NCBI RefSeq assembly: GCF_023856365.1
Contig: NC_064539.1
Coordinates: forward strand, 17,859,019 to 17,923,018
DNA: 64,000 nucleotides
Reading direction: 5' to 3'
DNA from: Brienomyrus brachyistius
Taxonomy: Eukaryota > Chordata > Actinopteri > Osteoglossiformes > Mormyridae
Position numbers and translations under genes: made by a program. The notes below the pieces were generated by a model. It was not told the origin of the DNA. It did no database searches and worked only from the letters and a program-made list of their open reading frames with translations. Positions within the stretch are counted from its first letter, which is position 1; each line of letters starts with the position of its first letter. Below, in pieces: positions 1 to 13,000 of the stretch.

Positions 1-1020
1 TTCACTCCGCCCGTCTATATTTAAAATCTGCTCCAGGTTTTTTACAGCAAGAGTTCCGGTTTTTGTTTTCAATTGGTACTAAACGTTCAAGGATATTTCA
101 TCTTCTTGAATTATTTTGCGGTTTAAATGCAAATAGTTGTTATTGGTTAATCATATACAAGAAAATAATTGAAAGATACATTGCATGCCCGATCCTCCTT
201 CCCAACAATAGGTGGCGGTATATACCCCTTCACGTCTCTTCGTTTATTAAAAAAAAGGCCATCGCAGAAAATACACGCACATCTGTTGCCGTACAAAAAT
301 AATCTGCTAAATTTATTGCTATTAGCATTTAGAAATGACTTTCTTCATTGGATGAGAATGATATGTTGTGCAGTTCAAGTAGAACAGCATTGAAATAAGT
401 TAAATTGGGCGATGCAGTAAGTTTGTGGTGACTCGCCTGCATGTTTAGAGTTAATTTTGCCTACGGGCTTTTTCCGGGTAGCCCAGTTATCCTTTGCATG
501 CTGTTAGGTGGGCTGATGTTTCTGCAGTAACTCTTGTGTGAGTGTGTGCCTTGCGATGAACTGACGCCACGCCCACAGCGTGTCCAACTTCAAGCCCTGT
601 GCTTTTTGGGATAAACTTCAGAATCTCCACGTCTATGTGTTTAAATAAGTGAAGCTGTGTAAAACACTGGCATATTTGCATTTGCAGGATCTCCTTTTTG
701 GCATGTAGCTACTCACGGCAGATCAGCATGCTCACGGCATGTCTTGTAAACATTTGTGTAAGATGATGGGTTTGATTTAAATTCATATCAATTTCTCTAG
801 TAGCATACTATGCGTTAAGCTGCCATTTATTGGCATGTACAAAAAGAAACTGCAAGCCACAACCATTAACGTACAACAAGATATTAAAAGTGATTATAGC
901 CTAACAAAATTTTAAACATACGCGATAAACACATCACATGTCTTACTTTTAACCAATTAAAATGTGAAATGGTAAACTGCACTCTGTGATTGTCTAACTC
1001 GGACGTTTACGCAACGGAAG
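1..1020. other. Leftmost intergenic sequence, no gene seen
   Basis: AT-rich sequence with only short open frames and no recognisable protein similarity. It precedes the swi5 promoter. Nothing here can be tied to a neighbouring gene beyond the window edge. Confidence 0.5.
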
Positions 1021-1160
1021 GAACCGGAAATGCTCTGGTTTTCAAAGAGTTCATGGCGGGTTGCTTCATGCCTTATGGCTGCTTCTCAGTTACCGTGAAC
1101 TGTTTAAAGTATTTAAGAACAGTTTCTAGAATTACATAGAAGGCGTTTGCGTGACTTGTA
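1021..1160 (+). promoter_or_regulatory. swi5: Probable swi5 promoter and 5' UTR
   Basis: This is the 140 bases directly upstream of the swi5 start codon. An ETS-type core, CCGGAA, is at 1024-1029. No TATA box is visible, which fits a housekeeping repair gene. The transcription start is inferred only from position. Confidence 0.35.
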
Positions 1161-3872
1161 ATGGATTCAGAGAGGAAAGCTACTGTTGCTAGCAAGGTCT
1201 CAAATAAACCCCTGAAATCAACCCCGAAAAGAAGGTATTTCTATTGAATAAAGTGCTCACTTTTCCACGTAGTACATTTTTATTTCATTTCCATGCACGT
1301 CGCCATACACTTATTACGACGTAATTTGTATCTTTTGTTTCGACAGTATTCAATTACCACTAAATAAACGTTGTGGGGTTGCATACATACAGTAACACGG
1401 TGTTGGTAGCGGAGTCAATGGCGTTTCTCGGCCTGGTGTGAATTAATATTCAAATCCATTCTTTACTGTTCATTGTATTTTGGTAAATGTTAATTATGGG
1501 GTTAAAGATTTTCATTTCAGAGGCGCTTTTGGTCCCTGTCTAGTATAGTTTGATGTTAAATAACGTGCGTCTCGTTATGCAGTACAAACACATTTGTCAG
1601 ATAAAAAAAACATACCATGTTAATTTTTTTATATTTCTTTTTCTTTAGGATGCCTTACTCCGGATCTAAAAATATCAATTCCAAATTCAAATCTCCTGTA
1701 AGTTTGTCAGTTTTCCACAGTCTGTTCTATTTAAGAAATTCTATTCTAGTAAATATTGGCTGTACAACAACTTTTCGGATAAAACTGTTAAGATGGTATG
1801 AACCTGATTGTCCGTAAAAGTGTTTACCTAGTGCTGAAGAACACATTTCACTGTTGTGTGTATTACAATTTCATGTGTTTTTTATTACAAATTCGGACTA
1901 TCCTTTGTATATATTTTTCTTTCACCTAAATTGATGTCCATTTAGTTGGTTTTCAAGGTTAACTTCAACTGTCCTTTTCTGGATTTTGTGTGTGTGGATT
2001 GTATCACCTTTACTCCTCCTTAGTCTGGAATAGACCTTTTTCTGGGAATCATTTGTTCAATACATTTGTGCCCTTGAGAGGTAAAGTGGGCTATCCCACA
2101 AAAACAAAGTTTTGAGAAAATGAGCTCCGAAGTTGAAATTTTTTCAAAAAAATCAGTGTGCCTATACCCTACAATTGATATGTATCATAGGTAGCACAGA
2201 CCTCGGTATATTTAAAAGATAGATAGACCCTCAATAATTAATATTGGACACTAAACTCATTTTTGAGTGACATGTGGGATAGCTCACTTTACCTCTCAAG
2301 GGCACATTTATGGAATTTAACGATTGCTCTCCTCCATTTTTACTTTTTTTTTGTCTCTCCTTCACCTTCTACAAGCTTCAGTCTCCCAGCATCCTGCACC
2401 ATACTTCCCTGGTCCAGCCCAGCCTTGAAGAAGAGATTGAGGAGCTGAGGAGAAAGCGTACAGAACTGGATTCTGAGATCGCCCTCCTGGAAAGCGAGTG
2501 TGTAGACGTTGTCTGTTCATAGATCGTTGAGGATGCAGGTCTGCACAGTGACCTCAATCATAACACGCTGCATTTTCTCCAGTAAATGTTATTTGCTTTT
2601 TACAGGGGTGTAGGAGTGCAGGAATTGGAACAGCATATTGACCTGCTGCATGAGTACAATGACATAAAGGACATTGGTCAGACCCTGTTGGGCAAACTTG
2701 GTAAGTTTATTTTATGTCATTACTTTGCGCTACATTATTTCACTGAGATACGTCGTTTGCATTGTTTTGCAGTACGTTTTTTTGTTTCCTGCACCATACA
2801 TGTTTTACCCATATATTATGTATTTTTATGTATATTTATCTATTTGCGTATATTTTACATGAATATTTCTGTTTCATTTTTGTTTTCACTGTGATGTATA
2901 TTTTTTTAATCTCCAGTAGATATGTACCTTTTATATTCTACCTACTTTTTTCATTTTACTTTTTTTTTTTTTTTTTTACAGCATCTGGAGTGAACAGAAT
3001 AATAATTGAATTATGTAGCGCATATGTGAGAATAAATTGCTCGAATCTTGAATCTTTAGATATTTATCAGGCTGTTTTGTCCAAAGGGCTATACAGTTGA
3101 GGATGACAGCACAGAGTTTCCTATAATTAAGAGTTCCAGGCCCAGCAGTTGTATTACTGTGTCGGCCACGGGATTTGAATGCACATCTGGACGTGGACAC
3201 GTGTCCCTAAAGGCTGGTTCATACCTCTCCACACAAGGGTAACACTCGTGTATCCACTCTGCGTATGTGTGCACGGAAACGTGTTGTGTTTATATTTTTG
3301 TTAATAATATAAATTATTATTCTGATATTCCCTGCACACGTACCACGGCAGTGGTGTTTGTGTCCATGTTTTGCAAATTCAGAGGCAGCTCACACGGTTA
3401 CCATCTTTGGCGTGAGATTTCCAATTCGGGACAGGTCTGCGCGCACATGCACACGCATTTACATGTATGTGACAATCTGATTACCTTGTACATAGTCTGT
3501 AGGGTTTGCAAACTGCCCCAACGCTCGTCAAAAGCATCCAAGGTGGATGCTAGCGAATCGATCTTGTGCAGTGAGCCCAGAGCTGCGTGCACAGCACTGC
3601 GCAGACACAAATGTGGAGTGCAGCGGGCGTTTGTCCACGGAGTCGCACAGTGACATCAAATGTGTCCTAGACGTTTCAGCAGTTAGTACCTGTGCGGAAA
3701 AGTATGAACCAGCCTTAAGCTGTTCAGTGCTGCACGGTTGCATTTGTATTTTCTAGGGTTCGTGTTTAATGAGCGACGTTTGACTGACCATGCTTCTCCG
3801 TCTGCAGCGACGGCTCGAGGTGTGACCACACGCGACTTGTATGAGCACTTTGGACTTCAGCTAGATGACTAA
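1161..3872 (+). CDS. swi5: DNA repair protein SWI5 homolog, five coding exons
   Basis: Predicted coding exons are 1161-1234, 1649-1697, 2382-2497, 2606-2700 and 3808-3872. They join in phase to 132 residues ending at TAA 3870-3872. All introns are GT-AG. Exon 3 is an acidic/basic coiled-coil stretch starting [11 protein letters not shown]. Exon 4 carries [20 protein letters not shown] and exon 5 [18 protein letters not shown], both of which match the conserved C-terminal half of vertebrate SWI5. SWI5 pairs with SFR1, and the complex stimulates RAD51 filaments in homologous recombination; this role is taken from the family. The exon 3 donor was chosen after GAAAGCGA because only this choice restores the SEG junction typical of SWI5. 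The N-terminal exons are poorly conserved, so the start is less certain than the C-terminus. Introns 2 and 4 hold MITEs. Human SWI5 also lies close to SLC27A4, which supports the call. Confidence 0.93.
2068..2305. mobile_element. MITE with about 34-bp terminal inverted repeats, in swi5 intron 2
   Basis: The two ends are near-perfect inverted copies: about 34 bases at 2067-2100 match the reverse complement of 2273-2306 with one mismatch. ATTT flanks both sides (2064-2067 and 2306-2309) and may be a target-site duplication. The 238-bp length and lack of coding fit a nonautonomous DNA transposon. The right end lies about 75 bases before swi5 exon 3. The superfamily is not determined. Confidence 0.8.
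3211..3715. mobile_element. PIF/Harbinger-like MITE in swi5 intron 4
   Basis: The ends AGGCTGGTTCATAC (3211-3224) and its exact reverse complement (3702-3715) delimit a 505-bp element, with weaker inverted similarity running further inward. A perfect TAA triplet flanks both ends (3208-3210 and 3716-3718), as expected for the three-base TWA duplications of PIF/Harbinger elements. No transposase is encoded. The open frames inside are not genes. Confidence 0.75.
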
Positions 3873-4259
3873 GGTGTCGCCTTCATGAACTCTAACGTGC
3901 TGGAGTGATGGTAAACTGCTTGTTACACCTATTCACCCAGTTCTGCCACTCGGTCTAATTCTGCTCAATTGGTGATCTTCTGTATGACGACTTGGAGGTA
4001 AAACTTCTGTACAATACAGCATGAATTGTGTGTCTTTTCATAGTAATTATAATGCACTTTTCGGTAAAGTTACATAACTGAGCGTGTTGGAGCAGTGAGC
4101 TGCACCTGCCTTGTGTAATAGTTATGAGTTTTGCATTTTAATGTTATGTTTATTTAAACAGTTTATTTTCTAAAAGAGTTGGAGGATTGATGCACATACA
4201 TTGATTTTCCTGATTATAGATGTATGGTATGATTACACCCAGCCATGCAGTTAAATAAA
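3873..4259 (+). terminator. swi5: swi5 3' UTR with polyadenylation signal
   Basis: AATAAA at 4254-4259 is the first canonical signal after the swi5 stop codon, giving a 3' UTR of roughly 0.4 kb. No downstream cleavage element was assessed. Confidence 0.5.
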
Positions 4260-5090
4260 AATGACCAGATATATTGTGTTTTTTATTGTACATCAGCGTC
4301 AAGTTGCTGTCTATGTATAAATGCATAAGAAACACATTAAAAAGGTTACAGAATTGCTATGTCATTCGATTTCCCAGCTGATAGCTGTGTTCTCAGCTCC
4401 TATCTTTGACGGCTAAATGGAGGAGCATAGTCTTTTTGTAATCTCCCCCTCCAAGCAGGAGATATCTCACAAATGCAATCAGTGAAGACCCTGACTGCCT
4501 TCATGCAAGAACTTTGTCCCCGTGTTAATCTCTGAATGAGCCTAATCTCAGATATATCCACCAGGCTATAAAACAGGCCACATTCTCTTTTGGAGTTTAA
4601 TACAAGCAGTCATATCAACATCTAGCGATAAAAATGGTTATCTGAGGTGTACACTGTCATTGCCAAATGATAATATTGCTAATTTTGTAATCTTATCAGT
4701 ATTCTACCCTTGTAGTAATTACAAAAAGCAAATGAGAAGCCATAAAACATAACTCATTTTAACATGCAACAGAATACTTTCCAATACTTTTATGTAAGAC
4801 AAAGCTATAACTGGAAACTGGGACATTAAAATGGACTAACAAAGTAATCTCTGGTTTGTGTCTATTTTACCACTTTGCCTACTATCGGAATAGCCGAATG
4901 GTTATTTTTAATTAATATTTAGCTTGAGCTGTTATTTACTAAGGATTGAATAGCTGAATAGAAATGCGGAATATCATACTGTATAGATTTGGAATTATTA
5001 GAGAAGGAATAACATTTTCCCCCAACAGTCTTGGTTCTATCATGCGCGAAATGAATCATTATTCCCGAAGGTTTTTATTTGTCGCTTGTA
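4260..5090. other. Short intergenic spacer between swi5 and slc27a4
   Basis: AT-rich and without recognisable coding. Base composition changes sharply to GC-rich after about 5,090, where the next promoter begins. Confidence 0.5.
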
Positions 5091-5634
5091 CGCAGTGCCT
5101 TTCGCCCCCCCCTGCAGGGTGTAGTAAGGCTACTCTGCCGTCGGCCGCATTACCGCAGCTCTGGGTCCGCATCTCCTTGACAGCGCTGTTCCTCAACGTC
5201 AGGTCCCGCCTGCGGTGACGTAACGAGGGGCGATCAGAGAGCCCATTGGCTCAGCGCATGTCCATCACGAGCGCCGAAGGGGCGGGAGCAGGGAAGGGAA
5301 ATTATAAGGTCATTTGAATTAACTCCAGCTAAAAACCAACCCACTGTTTTTTTTTTTTTTTTAATAAAGTCAATGAAACAAAGACGTAGATAAGAATGAG
5401 TCAATGAATTAAAAAGGCGAAGACCGGGATGTGATCTCACCTTGGGGAGTAGTGGCGCGGAGTAGCTGGTGATATCGCCGGGTGCGTTAAAACGCATGCA
5501 GTAGCTGGCTAGTTAGCCAGGGCAGGCGCTTTAGCTAAGCCGATCGAAGGGGGAACTGTGTGCGGCTGGGGGGGGGTCTTCATCTGTTATCATTTCGCCG
5601 GAATATTGGCTGGATACCGGGGCGTGCGATCAAG
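5090..5634 (+). promoter_or_regulatory. slc27a4: Probable slc27a4 promoter and noncoding first exon
   Basis: This is a CpG-rich block. It contains an inverted CCAAT box (ATTGG, 5245-5249), a GC box (GGGGCGGG, 5279-5286) and a strong splice donor, CAAG|GTATGT, at 5634/5635. The coding region opens with an acceptor only one base before its ATG (7054), so a noncoding upstream exon is required, and this block is the best candidate. Exon and start-site limits are inferred. Confidence 0.45.
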
Positions 5635-7054
5635 GTATGTCTCCAAATCCTGGTATTCATTTTGATGCTGCTGTTGATTGAGTTTTATTGAAGTGTAACG
5701 GACAGGCCGGAAACAGACCAAAACGTGAAGGATAATATAGGAACGGTGGCTCCCGCGACTGTCCTTTAACAACCTTGCCGATGTAGGATGCGCCAAATGG
5801 ACCAGTGCTCGGTTTGGCTGCGGTCGTCTGTCATATGGCGACATCTGTTAGGCGGGATTGGCCGCCATATACTGTCTGTCCGGTTAAATCCATGAATCGT
5901 GGACGGAGGGTCGTCATGCCCGTGTGTCCCGGAACAGAGACGCTGAACCCGCCACTTGGCACCGCATGTATGGATCAAACGTGCCCGTAGCTTCGCGCAT
6001 CCACCCTCCATTTACGTGACTGCATCTCAGCCGCTCTGGTCCGAATGATGGCGTGATCTAAGTTATGCGGATGTGTGTTTTTTTTCCCTCCCCGAGCACA
6101 TGGTTTTGCTGGGTAAGGTGGTTTCTGCGTTTTCCTTCATGTCGGCAACCTGCCGCCGCTCGTGATGTTATTCTCCCCCCTCCCCATAGACAAAACGCCG
6201 TTGTTGATGAACTGACGCCTTTATATTGGAAAATGGCAGTAGCCAAGGTGTCTAAACGTTATGTTAATGTCGGCTAGCAGTCATCTGATCAGGGTTTTAA
6301 CGCCGAGCCGAGCCGCACCTGACGCGCGCCGCCGCAGGAAGAGCCTCGCCTTTACTAAAGAGTGCCATTATAATTCATTACGCCGCAGTCGCATATATCT
6401 GTCAATAACTAAATTAAGCACAACTTTCTTTTTTTATCTCTATAAAAGACATGCCGCCATAGTGTTAACATTGCACGCTTTATTGTTGTTTGATGAAAAC
6501 TTTGAATGCTGTGTAGTGCAATCGTTACGTTTTTTTTGTCGGTTCTGAACGGATAAGGTTTATCATTTTATTCCTGCCCCTTCAAATGTCCCTGTCTGTT
6601 GTCAGACAGCTGATAGGCTAATAGAGTATATCGCAAGATCCTGTACTGTGACATGGTTCATCAGTATCTGCATATACTTGTAAAGATCATGAATCTTTTA
6701 TTTCTAAAGCTTTTATTGTTTGGATCTACACAAAATCCCCCCACAGAAGCAGCAAATCCATTTTGGACACCACTGAACAGTTGTTGCAATGTGTTTTGTT
6801 TAAATGACCTGTAAGTGCCAGGTATGTTTGCAATGTAACTTTCTACAGCCCAAAGGTGAATATTCCACTTCTACAATGCGGCAGGGTCATGTCTACGCCT
6901 GTCCAACAGCCAATTGGATACGTTTGTCCTTGCACCGCTGGACCATGTGACCGGTTTCTGTCCTCATCGATGTTTTTATGGCCTCCTATTTTTACTCGCC
7001 TGGGAACGTTGCGATTATGAGTTTGTGCAGCTTTTATTTGTCTGATCTTGCAGG

Positions 7055-10000
7055 ATGTTGCGACTGGCCTGCTGTGCCGGCTTACTCTTCTTGTTGAGGC
7101 TAATCATGGACCTGCCGTGGTGGCAGGTCGTCACCAGCATCATCATTTTCTACTTGAGCTCCGGGGGCTGGCGATTCGTCGACGTCGTGGTGAAGACCCT
7201 GGGAAGAGACCTCCAGTGAGTAGAATGCGTGGACCGGGGCAGGCCGGTGGCTGGGGTGGGTCGGTCCAGTCTCCGCATGAGTTGGCTGTCTTGTTAGGAT
7301 TGTATTAATTTTTGAGCTTCCCTCAAACCAGAAATTCTGTCTCATCCGGTAAAACAAGCTTTAGGGTGATAACGGGGGCGTGTTGCCTGAACACTGTAGT
7401 TAAGTTTCAATTAGAGAACTTTATACTGGGGAAAAATTCAACGTATTTGGCAATTTTGAGCTCAGAAATAAAACCGTGTGATTGCTTAGTCAGAGGTAGA
7501 ATTACCTGTCACAACAGGGTGTCTTTCCTGAAGTTCCAGTATGAGAACTTTAATAAATTAGAGTCCTGAGTAACTGTCAGTGGTCAGCCCTGAATAAAGG
7601 GAGGCAGAGTCAGAATGTGGCACTAGAGTGCCCCATTGTAGTCACGGAGGTTACAGAGTCACCTTTGGCCTGCTTTTGCATGAGTCTTCAAACTGAAAGA
7701 TCAGCACTGAAGTAGGAAATGGGCGGGGCTGCCGTGACTGTGAAGTGCATTGCGGCTTGTGGTTTCAGGCTAATCTTGCACAATGAATGGAAGAGAAGTA
7801 AAAAAGGAAGTATGATTTCTCCGGTACTGGAGACGTAGTGTCACTGAATCCGCTATGTCTGCTTGACTGACACTGTCCATTTTGCAATGATACTAATTGA
7901 GAGTTTGGGATCCGGTCTTTGCGCTTCAAGCCAACTAGTCTTCAGGCTGAAGTCCTCAGGTTTAACGGCTGAATTGTCAACGAGTTGCACGGCACCGGCC
8001 TCCTCGGCGTGTTCCGACCTGTCCGTGTTCCCGCAGCGCCGCTCTCCTCCTGCTGAGGGTGAAGCTCAACGTCAGGAGGCACCTGCGCCAGCGCAACACC
8101 ATCCCCAAGATCTTCGCGGAGACCCTGCAGCGGCACCCGGACAAGACGGCGTTGATATACGAGGCCACCGGTGAGGCATGGACATTCCGGCAGCTGGACA
8201 TCTACTCCAACCGCGTGGCCAACCTCCTGCTGCAGAGGGGCTTCAAGGAGGGTGATGTGGTGGCCCTCTTCATGGAGAACCGGCCGCAGTACGTGGGCCT
8301 CTGGCTGGGGATGGCCAAGATCGGCGTGGAGGCAGCGCTCATAAACTTCAACCTGCGCATGGATGCCCTACTGCACTGCGTCACCATCTCGAACGCCAAG
8401 GCCATCGTCTTTGGCAGCGAGTTGATGGAAGGTGAGTGGAGCGGCTTGGGTTTTTGGATTTAGGCCCAATTGTGGAATTAGGCAAGAGTGAGGTCACTAT
8501 CACGGCGAGGAGACCTGTTGGATTGAAGTAAGACTTCACCAGACCGAAGTAAGACTTGAAGCGCGCCGCTCACTCCATGTATTAAGGCAGAATCCGCCCT
8601 TTGTTAGGCTGTAACTGTATCGTAGAAAGCATAATATAATGATGTAGAGCACTACAGCTGTTAAGCACTGATGTCTCCTAGGTGCATACAGCTAAATGAC
8701 GCTCTCCACTTGGCGTATTGTGTTGCGTCGGGGTGAAAAAGAAGCACATGCACGATGGGAGCCGACGGAGCTCAGCTAGACATTGATCCTCACCCAAATC
8801 GTCTTGGCCATTGTGCCGTTAAGACAATTATGTCATTCATGTGCCCTTCCAGACAGAGTGAACAAGTAGCGGGAGGGGAATGAAATCCCAGTATCACCAG
8901 GTGTTCATGGGAATCGGAGTGTATGATACTGGGAGGAGGCTTTCGTGATATATTTTGTATATTGGGAATGTGTCTAATTTTTATCAGTGACTGTGAAACA
9001 TTTTGATTGGCTGTTGTATTCTTCCCAAAACGATCTTAAACATTTTTGGATGCAATTCCTTTAATTGCCTGAAGACCTTCTTTGTGCTCACATTATTATC
9101 CCAAGTGCCTGGTCTGACTGAGTTACGATATCACGTCTTTGTTACCAAGCGCCACAGAATCTGGGGTGCACCTGAACGCCCGCAGGGATCCCCTCCCCTG
9201 TTTAGTTTAGGCAATTTTGATTTTTTAAATTTCTTTATTTTTTGCATGCTGACAGCAGATGGTAAATCTCACAATTGTTGCTGGTGAGCAAACTGGAAAG
9301 GGGGTCCACACTTACACAAGGTGCCCTCTGCTCTCCTCTGCCCCCCTTCCAGCTGTATGTGAAGTTCATGCCTCTCTGGGGAGGACGCTGAAGGTGTTCT
9401 GCTCCGGGGAGTGGGATCAGAAGCTGGTTCCCGAAGGAACCGAAAGTCTGGAGCTGCTGCTGAAGGACATGCCCACACAACTCCCCAGCCCACCCCAGCG
9501 CAGCTTCACAGGTTTGGCTGCTACGTGCTTTGCATGGATCTCCAATACCATCTCCGGTGTCCTGCGTTGAAGACCTTTAATCATGCACAGAAGGGGAAAA
9601 GTTCATAGGTTTAAAGATAAATTGATGCATCGTTGTGAATCGATAATTAAGATGCAGACTCAATGCATTGATATGTAATTGTCAGAATTGATTTTTTTTT
9701 TGGGTTGGTAAAAGAGACTCCTGCGTCTGGGTTGCAGGCACTTATGTTTATGTGCTGCAGGTAGATGCGCAAAGTAGCAGCACGATACACAAATTTTCAA
9801 ATTGTTGGGGGGGGGGGGGGGGGGAGGCTCATTAATATTTATGATGGAAACGCCACCTGATGATCGTTGCGCTACGATACTCTTAGGAGACCATCCCTGT
9901 TTTGTAGCACAGAAAGCTTTCTAATGCTTAAGATACTCTTTGTGCTACAATACGTTTGGAAATACGTTTGTTTTGTAGTGCAGAAGTCATTCTTTTTGCA

Positions 10001-13000
10001 GGATACGGTGCCGTCAAGATTCTGAGGTAGCTGACTAGCTAGCTGAGTAAAAGCAGTGTTAGCCTCAGAGATGCGTAATATATTGATTAACGTATTGGCC
10101 AATATTTATTAAAGATCAAGATTTCGCCATTGGTTCGATGTCAGTCTTAGTTGATTTTGCTGGCCAATTTTTAAACTTAATAGTATTCAAAGTCAGCAGC
10201 ACCAGAGCTAAAGATGCAGCTGTTAAAATAATGGAGATGATTGCATTGGAGCATCAGCCATTTTCTGCTCGGAAGAGGTCTCAGACTACCACTTCATAAC
10301 ACAGTCCATCAATTTATAGCTCATTATCTAATCAGGCCTGCAGATTGATCTTTCGTTCACAAAATAAAAAAAAAAATTATGTAAAGTCATCCCACTAATC
10401 TGTATTCTCCCCATTTAATTGTAACAATGAAATTGAACGTTCTGAGATTCTGCTTTCTGTGCGTTGCATCAATGTGTGTAAGTCAAGTTAAAATGTTTTA
10501 ATTTAGGTTATCAAAATTTAAGCAAATAATCCTTTTAATCAAATCACATTTTGATGGAAATGAAAGATTTCTGGTGCATAACATTCTTCCCTCGATTGTA
10601 ATCACTTTGGGGCCAACAATTCAAACCCCTAGAAATGATTGATTTTGAAATCGTTTCCTCAGATCGGCTCTTCTACATCTATACGTCTGGGACCACTGGG
10701 ATGCCCAAAGCTGCAATCGTCGTTCACAGCAGGTGAGCATGTCCGGGCCCGACTATCAGAGGAGGCTTCCTCATGCATCGGGATGATATTGATGCTTCTG
10801 GCTCCAATGCTTCCTGTCTCAGGTACTATCGCATGGCTGCACTGGTCTACTATGGTTTCAAGATGACTTCAGATGACATATTATATGACTGTCTGCCACT
10901 CTACCACTCTGCAGGTAACCTGGCGCGTTGATGTGGGCTTTTTGGGTAGGGGTACTTCTGCAGGTTGTGTTTCGTTTCATCTCTCCGCCCATTTTGCCCC
11001 AATGCGGTTCAGTTAGTATTTCATCACGTTCAAAACTGGCTGTTTTTAGTTCGAAATCACTTGCAAAGCTTACCCCAAGTTACTTAAGTTCATTACTTTG
11101 TCATGTTCGTGACAGGATCCAACAAGCATTCAGTGAGAGGTAGAGGTGCATCGGATCGGTATCGGCACTGATCCAGACCTATTAGATGGATCGGGTATCA
11201 GCCATATGTGACCAATCCACGTCTGATACTTATTTTGTTTTCCGGAGTCTGCAAAAAGACGACTCCTATTTCTTAAATCTATTTGTACCAGCAATCGCAC
11301 CACAGATCTTTCCTATTTTCGATGTTTTTGCAGAACTCTAGCCGAACACTACAGCTGCCACTTAGTCTTTTCCCTCTCAGTGGATGTAGCATAAATATAA
11401 ATATATTTATTACAGTAAAATATTACAGTAAAAAGAGCTCTTGTATCGGAAGCTGTATCAGTATCTGCAGTTGTGTTTCGGAATCTGATCGGAACTGAAA
11501 AAAATGTGGTTTGGCCCCTCCCTAATGAAGTCCTTCACCATTCTGAATGTTGCATTATGGTTCGTGAGGAAAATCATTTCATTTCGCTGTGTGATGGCGA
11601 CGACGCTTCTCACCGACAGGAAACATCGTAGGGGTTGGGCAGTGCCTCATCCACGGCATGACTGTCGTTATCAAACGAAAGTTTTCTGCCTCTCGGTTTT
11701 GGGATGACTGCATCAAGTACAACTGCACTGTGAGTAATCTGCACGTGGAATGTGGAACGTGAATATGAGTGTCGTCACCGCTGGAAGCGGGTCACCGGCT
11801 GCCATGTGCTTGCTCTTCAGATTGTGCAGTACATCGGGGAGATCTGCCGGTACCTGCTGAACCAGCCGGTCCGGGACGCGGAGAGGCAGCACCGTGTGCG
11901 AATGGCCCTGGGCAACGGCCTGCGTCTCTCCATCTGGATGGAGTTCATGACCCGCTTCAGCGTACCTCAGATCGCTGAGTTCTATGGCGCCACCGAGTGC
12001 AACTGCAGCTTGGGCAACTTCGATAACAAGGTGAGGGGCGACGATTTTCGGGACAGACAAGGCCTCCTCCTTGTCCTGAGTGGGAGTTTGGCTTGGGATA
12101 ACCAATGAGCTTGTGGCTCTGGAAGCCAGTAGAGAACAAAGTTATTGCGTCCCTAATCCCAAAAATGACGACCTTAGCCCCGAAATACAAGACGTGGCAT
12201 TTTCGGCTTTGATCGCTGTCACAGATTCTTGTAAAATTGAGTTTCTGCTGGTGGGGGCCGTAAAAATGGTTCCCGCAAAATGAAAGTAAAAGATTATCAT
12301 AATATAATCCATAATATAATATATACATGGTCTGTCTCTCACACACACACTTGACCACGATTGCTCTGCATAGGGAAACGTGCCAATGCACGGCATGCGC
12401 TGCAGTCTGATCACGTCTCCTTTAGAGCTGCGCGAGTGCAGTGCGCAACTGCAGAGGTGCTACAGCTAATCGCTTCCTATCGCTAATCACTGGAAGTTTC
12501 TCAGATGAAGCATGTTAGAAAGAGACCAGGCAGGACTGAAAAAGTCAGACTGCTTGAACAGCTCAGTGTGCTATTTTATTATGTATTTTCATCTTAAAAT
12601 GTCAGTAATAGACTTATCAGTGTAATAAGACCTGAAATGTGGCATCATTTAAGTTCCCCCAAAATGAGGACAGAATGGGCTGCTTTTGGGCGTAAAGTTC
12701 CTGGACTGTAAATGAATCTCACTACATGTCTGGCCATAGATAATGGTTCTTGTCCGATACCGTTTTTAATGTGTCACGAAAGTATATTATTTTTTAAGCA
12801 TTTATATTTTCACATTTTCATTTTTATATATGTATGTATATCCAGTTTGATTTGATTCCTATATTAATATTTTTTTGACTGAACCTTTGAGAGAGCCTTA
12901 GATGCTAAGATGACATTAAGCATCACCTACCTGCCATCAGACAATATTATCAGTACCGGGATATTAAAATCCAGCAATCTGCAGGGAAGCTGTTTCTGTG

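Noticed and set aside
12090..12340. Plus- and minus-strand open frames after slc27a4 exon 7
   Set aside because: They read through the splice donor into intron 7, which holds a common dispersed repeat (CCAAAAATGACGACCTTAG wording) and an AT/CA repeat.
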